Below are positions 30,825-39,493 of a DNA stretch of 64,000 nt, in pieces (within the stretch, counting starts at the first letter, position 1; every line of letters begins with the position of its first letter). The notes beneath the pieces are model-generated. The model was not told the origin of the DNA. It did no database searches and was given only the letters and a program-made list of their open reading frames with translations. The translations under genes and the position numbers were made by a program. Location of the stretch: positions 79,974,447 through 80,038,446 of the forward strand of contig CM055265.1 of assembly GCA_029237695.1 (NCBI GenBank), written 5' to 3'. Origin of the DNA: Conchocele bisecta. Taxonomy: Eukaryota; Mollusca; Bivalvia; Lucinida; Thyasiridae.

Positions 30825-30960
30825 GAGCCATGTTTATAACAGCCAGTAGAGATCCTCATCAGACTTCAGCTGTGTCTAAACAGATCAGAAGCTAGACTTG
30901 CCACAAATGTCATAAGCCCATTTTCTCCATTCACAACCGCAATTATCTTTATGGAAATCA
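30825..30960. mobile_element. M12 fragment
   Basis: ATAACAGCCAGTAGAGATCC, CATAAGCCCATTTTCTCC, ATTCACAACC match the M12 right part, diverged. Confidence 0.5.
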
Positions 30961-31323
30961 TATGGACATCATGCAATGCCGCAAAATAAGATTGCGCCAA
31001 ACGGATTCATATTATGATTCATGATAAGACGAGTGATAGAAAGTTTTTTATAATTGATGAATATCTTCCATGGAATTTGGAGGCTTGCGTGCATGATGAA
31101 AACAAATGAGTTAGTCTATCTATATCTGCATCTTCTAAGCATCTTCTCAAATTGTCCCTCCATGCATTCTCCTGATGTTGGCAAGTCGAATCAATCACAG
31201 GTCTCATTTACCGGGAGCCTCGTATGTATAAACTGTGCTAGTCTCACATGTTTGTTCTGACTGCCGTAATAACCGTAAATATTCAGACACAATTTATTCT
31301 GCGAAACACAAATTAATATAAGG
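30961..31323. other. Unassigned sequence
   Basis: ORFs of 62-68 codons overlap on both strands with no recognisable feature. Confidence 0.4.
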
Positions 31324-31455
31324 TTCGACAATCTCCAGCCGTGGGTAAACGTTTGCCGTAGCACGAGGGAACTGTTTGAACCCCAAGGCCACAGGCCGCG
31401 GGTTCAAACAGTTCTCGAGTGCCACGGCAAACGTTTACCCACTGCTGGACATAGT
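31324..31455. repeat. Hairpin, about 55-bp arms
   Basis: GTTCGACAATCTCCAGCCGT, GGGTAAACGTTTGCCG, GGGAACTGTTTGAACCC face GGGTTCAAACAGTTCTCGAG, CGGCAAACGTTTACCC. Probably another hairpin MITE seen once. Near 31509, AGTACTTTCAGTACTTTGA equals the 3' hairpin of Hel-L (61988). Confidence 0.75.
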
Positions 31456-31565
31456 CGAATGTTATTGTTACATTTCGGTCAGAAATATTGTGTAATTCGA
31501 GCATATATGCAGTACTTTCAGTACTTTGAAAACCTGTTCTATTCAAACAGCTAATTTACGTATAC

Positions 31566-31725
31566 ATATTCCGGGGCCGCAGTATACGTCGCATGATGCA
31601 TCCGCATCAATTTCAAAATTTCAGTGCGACCGTTGTGAGCTGGTCTGGTGATGTAATGGCGCGTTCTAGTAACGTCATGAGACAACATGCATTACGTAGG
31701 TGTTGGCTTGGCCCCGGAATGAGCA
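31566..31725. mobile_element. Short element with CATTCCGGGGCC ends
   Basis: TATTCCGGGGCCGCAG at the left and TTGGCCCCGGAATGAG at the right form short terminal inverted repeats about 160 bp apart. Target duplication not clear. Confidence 0.45.
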
Positions 31726-31796
31726 TTGTTTAAAGTCATGGTCAAACAGCATGCGTTGTACGTTTGAACACGCCTGTGATTCATCCTTACCGGAAT

Positions 31797-32450
31797 CTCG
31801 ACCAGAGACCTGGTTTGGCCCTCAGATACGTCTTGGGCATTCTTGTATGTGAGAGTTGATTTGCTTAAATACCCAATTAAAATTGCCAAATACCCAATTG
31901 AAATCAGAAGTAGCGAGTATCAAAAAGCAATATAAAAATTGTGATACCTTTATCATGCTGCAGAAAACAATAAACAGACAAATATAGCATATTTTTCTTA
32001 TTTTCCATGAAAACACATCTTGGTATTTCATTAGAATTGTCTCCAAGGAGACAATTCTAATGAAATGCCAAGACATGTTTTCATTTGGAAGCAAACTATT
32101 CAATAATTGCTGTCTGTTGATGTGTAAACAGTAGTGTGATGTTATTTTACCCAATTAAAATGTTGAGTGACAATACTCAATTACTAATTCCTTATCTGGA
32201 GCCCTGTCGTTATCCTATTACTATTTAGGGGAAGGGGCCAAGTGACTTTGGTGTGGTAAAGACCTGGCACCAGCTCAGGTTATTCTAATTTCAGGGCTGA
32301 ATATGTATTTATTTCAATGTAAATATTCCGTTCTGATTTCCCCCCCAATGCAACAGGTTGAATGCGGGATCGAACCTGTTGGCTCGGATTTAAATGACCT
32401 TAGCTGTTGATAGGCTGTTAAACACCATTAAACAAACAAACCAAACAATT
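31797..32450 (+). mobile_element. SINE-like element split by M6
   Basis: Left part TGGTTTGGCCCTCAGATACG..TTGTATGTGAGAGTTGA. Right part resumes TATCCTATTACTATTTAGGG, TGGCACCAGCTCAGGTTATT, then GATCGAACCTGTTGGC and AATGACCTTAGCTGTTGATA with an AAACAAAC tail. The uninterrupted relative is at 51613-51960. The 3' end differs between the two, so the 3' domain was exchanged. Confidence 0.7.
31863..32209. mobile_element. M6 nested in SINE-like element
   Basis: GCTTAAATACCCAATTAAAA to AATTCCTTATCTGGAGCCCTG. Palindrome centre TTAGAATTGTCTCCAAGGAG with ACAATTCTAA. The outermost left bases are missing relative to the copy at 47466. Confidence 0.75.
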
Positions 32451-33388
32451 GAACATGCCTGCGAGAGATGTCAAACAACGGTAGTCCTATAACAATATAT
32501 TGTTTCTTTTTCACAGCAAAGAATGTCCAAATATTTCCGGTTTGTATGGTTGTACTTGTTTATCACATTAACAATGTACATGTATTTGGATACAATTTGT
32601 TTTGGGAAAGATCTATTTTATAGTGGTTTCCCAAAACAAATGGTGTCCAAATATTTAGGGTTATTATGGTATGTTTTTAACCCTTTCAAAACTACAGTCT
32701 CTTTTGTGGTGTATATATATTTATACCACAACCATTGCTACATGTAGCATAATAAAAGGGGTTGAATAAATGTTGTTTAATATATTTGAAGTAACCTAAT
32801 ATACCTGAAGTAGCCTAATATACATGAAGTGGCGATTTTGCCTTTATTTTTTCACCTTTGACCCCTAATCGCGGCCTCTGATTGGTCAGTCTCAACAGCA
32901 ATTTCAAGATGGCGGATTTTAAAATCTCTGTTGATTCAGCTGAATTTTGTTCATTTTTACAGTATATGCGATGTAACCAACGACACGGACATGTACATCA
33001 TGATTTTAATGCTTATTATGACAAATGTGGAGTCTAAAGCCAGCCAATATTAAAGCTCATCTTAAATAAATCTAAGATTTAATCAGATACAATGCCGAAT
33101 CGTATATGACGAATTTTGCATTGAATGACGTCGCTAGATTTGTGACGTATGGCGAGGGAATGACGTCAAAATCATGACGTCATGCGCGCTCAACCAATTA
33201 TGTTCAGTCTGCGGTATAAATTAAATACATGATTAGTGCCGTCGAATATAAAATATATTCGGTTTCGCCCCGACAACTTTATAGGGGCTCGCTAAAGCTC
33301 GCCCCAATAAAGCTGTCTAAAGCTCAACTGAATACATTTTATATTCGATGGCACTAACCATGTATTTACTATATACATGTGTATAGCT
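32451..33388. other. Unassigned, with small inverted repeats
   Basis: GTCCAAATATTTCCGG (32525) faces GGTGTCCAAATATTTAG only as a direct repeat. TTTGTTTTGGGAAAG/TTTCCCAAAACAAA (32601-32642) is a hairpin. TTAACCCTTTCAAAACTACA to AAAGGGGTTGAAT (32678-32765) is a PB3 fragment. From 33228 to 33365, GTGCCGTCGAATATAAAATA faces TTTTATATTCGATGGCAC around GC-rich GGCTCGCTAAAGCTCGCC. Confidence 0.45.
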
Positions 33389-33522
33389 CTACTGTCTGTT
33401 CCACATTTTGCTGCCGACGAACCTTTGGCTATTAAACACATTAAATTAAAAAAATATTTAAATGTAAGTACTTTTTCAACAACAACAAAAAATTCGGCAG
33501 CAAAATGTGGAACAGACAGTAG
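33389..33522. mobile_element. M14 MITE with 29-bp perfect TIRs
   Basis: CTACTGTCTGTTCCACATTT with TGCTGCCGA is mirrored exactly at 33494-33522. Only about 75 bp lie between the arms. A lone right arm (AAAAATGTGGAACAGACAGTAG-like) occurs near 43160. Confidence 0.8.
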
Positions 33523-33722
33523 TGTACATCCAGATGAGCTGGCTCATGACAAACCGTCTCATCAGATCTGCACTTTTTGCAATTAATTTTTATATTTAAA
33601 AAAATCAACCCCTTTTCATAAATGGACTAGTCTAAAAATAGCTTTATGACAATTGGATTGGTCGGAAAATTAACATCCATTCCAAAATCCATTCCAGTTA
33701 TTTAGGGGTGAAAGTGTTAACT
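33523..33722. mobile_element. PB3 right half
   Basis: CATCCAGATGAGCTGGCTCA, GTCTCATCAGATCTGCAC, TTCATAAATGGACTAGTC, GGGGTGAAAGTGTTAA. The left half is missing, replaced by M14. Confidence 0.65.
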
Positions 33723-33859
33723 CTTAATTGTATGCTGGGAAATTTGTGGGCTATAAATAGTTCAAAAATAGCAGATGATAATTCATTATATTTTCTTTTA
33801 TTTCTCCTTATAAATGTCATGAATATGTTTTGGAATTTCATTAGAATGGAGGACACAAT

Positions 33860-34049
33860 TCTAATATTTCATGCATGCATTCCTCTAAAGCTCTACTATC
33901 ATGCTGTGACAAATACATGACCGTCTCACCACCGCTGATCCCAAGGTCAAGGTCACAGGCCCACAGACTTGGACAAAATGTACATATTTAGGGGTACCTG
34001 GGACCATGCTGGGTATTCCGTAAGCCTCGCTTACTGACAATTTTAGTTT
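33860..34049 (+). mobile_element. Hel-A 3' fragment
   Basis: ATATTTCATGCATGCATTCC, AAGGTCAAGGTCACAGGC, GGGTATTCC, GTAAGCCTCGCTTAC hairpin, TGACAATTTTAG (CTAG mutated to TTAG). The 5' part is truncated. + orientation. Confidence 0.75.
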
Positions 34050-34157
34050 TGTTTGATGAAAATTCATGAAATATTGATTTTATTGCGAAAACAATATTTT
34101 CCTTTAACATGTTGCAAAAACTTTCTTGGCGAGGAAGGTCGAAAAGCAAAATAAGGT

Positions 34158-34382
34158 AGTCTGGTTAGCGCAATTGGTAACGAGCACACTTCTCACCAAT
34201 GCGGCCCCTGGTTCGATCCTCAGCCGGGGCAGTATGTGAGATGGTACAGTGGTCACCAGATCGGACAAGTAGGTTTGCTCCGGGTACTCCGGTTTCCTCC
34301 CACGTTAATGATCACCTTTACGCTTTCATCTGTGCATTTGTGCTCTCACAATTGTTTGTAAAATAAATAAAGTTTAAAACAA
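34158..34382 (+). mobile_element. tRNA-derived SINE with A-rich tail
   Basis: A-box-like TGGTTAGCGCAATTGG and B-box-like GGTTCGATCC (34211-34220) head the element. Then CCGGGTACTCCGGTTTCCTC (34279 onward), a motif I recall from many invertebrate SINE-like repeats, and an AAAATAAATAAAG tail. About 225 bp. The head cloverleaf is imperfect, so not a functional tRNA. Confidence 0.7.
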
Positions 34383-35929
34383 AATGTTTTGGAAATTGAC
34401 TCCGAAACCTGGCTAGATAGCTAGCATGGAAATGATTTTGAAAATCAAATTCAAAAAATTATTTTAAAAAGTCTATATTTAGCTCCCATATTTAATTGCC
34501 ATAGGAATATTTTTATACCCCCTGCAATGAGTTGTGGGGGGGGTATACTGGAGTCAGGATGTCTGTGCGTCCGTGCGTCCGTGCGTCCGTGCGTCCGTGT
34601 GTCCGTGCATCCATGCATCCGAGCAACCAAGGGGCGGAGCCTAACACAAAAGAATCCTTTATTTATTCCGTATGGCCCCTTATTCTATTCATTACAAGGG
34701 GCCATCTCTTTGATCTAGAACAATGGAAATGGCCCCTTCTTCACTATTGGTCGTCCGTGCGTGCGTGCATCCGTCCGTCTGTCCGTCCGTCACTAAACTT
34801 AACATCAAAGAAATATTGTTATAACTTCTATTTCTTTCATCTAAAATATGTAATATTTCACACATGCATTCCTGTAAGGGTCTACTACCATGGTGTGCCA
34901 AATCCACGACCGTCCAACCCCTGCTGATCCCAAGGTCAAGGTCAAATACTTAGTCGGTTTACAAAACTTAACATCAGAGAAATACAGTGGAAGATCGGTC
35001 TCTCGAACCGGCAACGGACTCGAATAAAAGTTCGAGTCAGGCGTAGTTCGAGGGAAAGAAAATAAATACTAGTCACTAAGTCAGTGATTTCATTCCATTT
35101 ATGAATGACACCATTGATTGATGTTTGTATGGCCTTCTGGAAGAAATATCAAGTAAACAACTATAATGAACTAATTATTTTATTTTAATATGTACATGTA
35201 TGCATACGTAAATAAATAAATTGTTAATTGTATCCCCCGGACTCCGTCGGGGGATACTATGGATTTGACAGCGGGCCGCGTCCGCGTACGCGTCCGCGTC
35301 CGCCACAGACACTTCTTGTCCGGAGCATAACTCGAACACCCTTTGGAATATTTTCATGAAACTTCACACATGCATAGACCACGACCCGAAGGTGTGTCAC
35401 GCACAAGAATGACGACTCTTGCCTAGCTAATTTTTTAGTTATCTTCCTTTTTTGTTTCTCGCACTGATTTCGTGTCCGGAGCATAACTCCACCACCCTTT
35501 GGAATATTTTCATGAAACTTCACACATGCATAGACCACGACCCGAAGGTGTGTCGCGCACAAGAATGACAACTCTTGCATAGCTAATTTTTTAGTTATCT
35601 CCCTTTTTTGTTTCGCGCACTGATTGACCATAACTCGACCACCCTTTGGAATATTTTTATGAAACTTCACACATTCAATTAGACCACGAACCGAAGGTGT
35701 GCACAAGAATCACAACTCTTGCATAGCTAATTTTTTAGTTATCTCCCTTTTTTGTTTTCGCGCACTGATTTCCTGTCCGGAGCATAACTCGACCACCCTT
35801 TGGAATATTTTCATGAAACTTCACACATGCATAGACCACGACCCGGAGGTGTGTTGCGCACAAGAATGACAACTCTTGCGTAGCTAATTTTTAAGTTATC
35901 TCCCTTTTTTGTTTTGCGCACTCTAGAAA

Positions 35930-36446
35930 CTGGACAATAATGCATGAAGACCCGTTTTCTCGTCTGCTCTGTACACCTTTTCTCGTGTGCTCTGTACACC
36001 TTACCTGTAGAGAGAACAATAGAGACTGGGAGAACCATTCACCTGTGCATGTGCTAGCATGTGCAAATGTCCAGTCTTGACCAGTCTTGACCACTCTTGA
36101 CCACATGTAATTTATACAGGTAAATTACTACATTGGATATTACATTTCCGTAAACCGTGTTGAAAATATTGTGGCATTATGTGGACCTGTGCAGATATAT
36201 GTAGATAAATATAGGACTATTAAAAAAAAATTCTGGGCTCCAGTAGCAAGCATTATTATTTTTAATTTTTAAACTTTTTTTTCCATTTTTTTTTTTCATT
36301 TTTTTTCTTCAAATTATTTTTAGATTTTTGTCTAGTAGCATAAGGTCGTAAGTGCTATATACAGACTATTATCATATAATAAAACAATTATTGACTAGTG
36401 AGCCATAGAATATAATCTGATATTCCATGGCTCACTAGTCAATAAT
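35930..36446. other. Sequence inside Hel-D with local repeats and a hairpin
   Basis: Contains TCTGCTCTGTACACCTT twice, GACCAGTCTTGACCACTCTT, a T-rich stretch (36270-36320), and at 36393-36446 a hairpin ATTATTGACTAGTGAGCCAT facing ATGGCTCACTAGTCAATAAT. Hel-E starts directly at the outer edge of this hairpin. Confidence 0.5.
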
Positions 36447-37717
36447 TATACCCACTTTTTTGGGAAAAAATGGGTATATTGTTTTCGTCACGAGTGTCCG
36501 TCCGTCCGTATGTCCGTACGTCCGTACGTCCGTCACGTTTCTTGTAACTTGAAAAACTTTTTCACCTTCATGCCTACGCGCCTGATATTTGGTATGTACC
36601 TTCGTTATCATGTGCAGATGCGCAAAGTGAATTCAGATTTGTTTTTTATCACAACCCTCCTTTTTATCATCGATTATGTACCTTCGGAGCTCAGAATCCA
36701 TTTTTTCCTGTATCTTTCGAAAAACTCACCCTTCATGCTACGCGCCTGATATTTGGTATGTACCTTCGTTATCTTGTGCAGATGCTGGCAAAGTGAATTC
36801 AGATTTTTTTATCCAAACCCTCCATTCATCGATTATCTCACCCCCTTTCGGGAACTCAGAATTTCCACCCCCTTTTTCCTTGTAACTCGAAAAACTTTTT
36901 ACCTTCATGCCTTTACGCGCTGATATTTGGTATTGTACCTTCGGTTTTATTTGCAGCGCAAAGTGAATTCAGATTTTTTATCCAACCCTCCATCATCGAA
37001 TTACTCCCCCTTTCGGACTTCAGGAATTTCCCATTTTTCTTGTAACCTCGAAAAACTTTTTCACCTTCACCTTTACGCGCCTGATATTTGCTAGTAGCTT
37101 CGTTATCATGCAGATGCGCAAAGTATTTGGATTTTGATCGACCCTCCCATCATGGTTATCCTCCCCCTTTCGGAATTTCAGGAATTTCCCACTTTTTTCC
37201 TTGTAACTCCGAAAAACTTTTTCACCTTCCATACCTCGCGCCTGAATTTTGTATGTAGCTTCTTTATCATGTTGCCAGGGATCGCAAAGTAATTTGGATT
37301 TTTGAATCCGACCCCCTTTCCAACTGGATTTATCTCCCCCTTTCGGACTCAGAATTTCCCTATTTTTCATTGTAAGTCGAAAAACTTTCTCACCTTAATA
37401 CCTACATTTCTGATATTTGATATGTACTTCGTTATGTGCGCAAAGTGAATTCGGATTTTTTATCCGACCTTCCATCATGGATTATCTCCCCCTTTCGGAC
37501 TTAGAATTTCACTATTTTTCCTCGTAGGTCGAAAAACTTTTTCACCTTAATACCTACGCATCTGATATTTGGTTCGTAGCTTCGTTTTGATGTGCTGATG
37601 CGCAAAGTGAATTCCGATTTTTTATCCGACCCTCCATCATGGATTACCTCCCCCTTTCGGACTTAGCATTTGGGGAAAGTGGGTATATTGCGATGGCACG
37701 CCATCGACTTTTTCTAG
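36447..37717 (+). mobile_element. Hel-E, complete Helentron-like element
   Basis: TATACCCACTTTTTTGGG with AAAAATGGGTATATTG, GTCC/GTACGTCC tract (36497-36535), about seven core units of 130-165 bp (CTTGTAACTCGAAAAACTTT, GATATTTGGTATGTACCTTC, AAAGTGAATTCAGATTTTT, CCCCCTTTCGGACT), then AAAGTGGGTATATTG, hairpin CGATGGCACGCCATCG and TTTTTCTAG. Units between 36790 and 37330 carry many 1-2 base indels relative to each other. The core is related to Hel-H. Confidence 0.85.
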
Positions 37718-37774
37718 TTGTATAATATGTTCGGGCCAGTGAAAATTGCTTTCGGGCCCAGGCTCGAGGTCAAG

Positions 37775-37815
37775 GCGGGACAAGGCGAGGCATTTGATTC
37801 CGCGGAATTCTTGTT
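37775..37815 (+). mobile_element. Hel-G-type 3' end fragment
   Basis: AAGGCGAGGCATTTGATTCC, GCGGAATTCTTG, then Hel-D core TTATCTCCCTTTGTTGG. The 5' partner was not found; it may run back towards 37718 (GGGCCCAGGCTCGAGGTCAA). Confidence 0.5.
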
Positions 37816-37890
37816 TACTTATCTCCCTTTGTTGGTTCATGCTCTGATTTCGTATCCAGAGCATAACTCGAACACCCTTTGGAATATTTT

Positions 37891-39493
37891 TATGCCTCAC
37901 CACGATAGTGGAGGGGGCATTTAGTGTTACCCTTGTCCGTCCGTCCGTCCGTCCGTCCGTCCGTCCGGGCACACATTAGGGTACTTATGTGGCTAGCCCC
38001 ACAGGGTTATGGACTTAGTAAAGGATAGGGTTGGTTACAATTAGCCACCTAAAAAATCCTTTTATGTGGCTAAAAATCGTTTTATGTGGCTAATATTTAA
38101 CATGTGATAAGCCACATAAATATCCATTTGTAAGAACGTCCGTCCATCCGTCCGTCCGTCCGTCCGTCCGGGCAGACATTCGGGTACTTATGTGGCTAGC
38201 CCACAGGGTTATGGACTTGTTAAAGGATAGGGTTGGTTACAATTAGCCACCTAAAAAATCGTTTTATGTGGCTAAAAATGGTTTTATGTGGCTAATATTT
38301 AACATGCGATAAGCCACATAGTTACCTGAAAGTAAAGACGTCCGTCCGTCCGTCCGTCCGTCCGTCCGGGCCAACATCGGGGGTTTAGGAGCTTAGGGTA
38401 AGGGTTAGTAACAAAGGATTCCTTTGTTATAGTCGGTAAGCTCCTAATTCCATTGATCTTTAGGAGCTAATCCTTTGATCTTTTAAAGAACAAATAGCTC
38501 ATAACTCTCAAATGTTTGAACGTCCGTCCGTCCGTCCGTCCGTCCGTCCGGGCACACATTAGGGTACTTATGGGGTAGGGGGCGTGGTCTAAGACAATGG
38601 GTTAGGGTTAGAACACAATGGAACTTAATCCGTACCCCGTAAGCCTATTGTGTCTTACTGGTATTTCCTTTGATCTTTTATATAGCAAGTACCCCCTAAG
38701 GTCCGAAATGTAAGTTCGTCCGTCCGTCCGTCCGTCCGTCCGTCCGTCCGTCCGTCCGCACACACGAATGGGTACTTGTTGTAAGCATACGGGGATCTTA
38801 TTGGGTAGGGTTAGGAACGTGCATCGCGTCCTCACGTCCGTCCGTCCGTCCGTCCGTCCGTCCGTCACAAAACTTTTAACACTCGGGTAAATGTCTCATA
38901 ATTTCTTCATCCTTTGACCGATCTGTTTCATATTTCATATACACATTGCTCTGATGGTTCAATACCGCCCTGTGCCAAATCCACGTTCGTCCTGCCCCCG
39001 CCAAGCCCAGGGTCAAGGTTTTCTTTCACGGATCAGCTTCATATTTCATATACACATTGCTCTAATGGTCCTCTACCGCCCTGTGCCAAATCCACGTTCG
39101 TCCTACCCCCGCCAAGCCCAGGGTCAAGGTCACATACTTAGTGCTTCAAAAACTTTAACGCTCGGGTAAATATCTTATAATTTCTGTTTTCTTTCATGGA
39201 TCATCTTCATATTTCATATACGCATTGCTCTAATGGTCCTCTACCGCTCTGTGCCAAATCCACATTCGTCCTGCCCCCGCCAAGCCCAGGGTCAAGGTCA
39301 CATACTTGGTGCTTCAAAAACTTTAACGCTCGGGTAAATATCTTATAATTTTTCTTTCCATTCACGGATCAACTTCATATTTCAAAAACTTTAACGCTCT
39401 GACAGGTAAAAGAAAATTTTGACTTGGAATTTGGCCTCATTTATTATCAAAGCGATATGTGGGACATCCGTGTTCTATGAACACATTTTCTAG
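37891..39493 (+). mobile_element. Hel-B/Hel-H hybrid nested in Hel-D
   Basis: The 5' end TATGCCTCACCACGATAGTG with GAGGGGGCATTTAGTGTTAC is Hel-B type. Five GTCC-separated cassettes follow (37967-38834), then Hel-B core (CTCGGGTAAATATCTTATAA, CCCCCGCCAAGCCCAGGGTC). The 3' end GATATGTGGGACATCCG, hairpin TGTTCTATGAACA, TTTTCTAG is Hel-H type. Different ends on one element point to recombination or 3'-end exchange. Confidence 0.65.
37967..38834 (+). repeat. Five exchangeable cassettes separated by (GTCC)n
   Basis: Cassettes at about 37967-38137, 38169-38338, 38368-38520, 38549-38716 and 38757-38834. Each opens GGGC(A/C)(A/C)ACAT or similar and returns to GTCC after an A-rich ..AACGTCC. The first two are one type (GTACTTATGTGGCTAGCCC, mirrored by AGCCACATA), the third another (GGGTTTAGGAGC), the last two others. 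Relatives of types one and three occur in Hel-C at 61125-61457. Confidence 0.75.

Noticed and set aside
34158..34230. Functional tRNA gene
   Set aside because: A and B boxes are good, but the acceptor and anticodon stems do not pair properly and a SINE body with A-rich tail follows.
38599..38615. GGGTTAGGGTTAG resembling telomere repeat
   Set aside because: Only about two units, inside a Hel-B cassette.
37967..38834. Repeat-spacer layout (GTCC tracts between variable units) as a CRISPR analogue
   Set aside because: Tracts are simple tetranucleotides of varying length and the units recur in another transposon; better explained as transposon cassettes.
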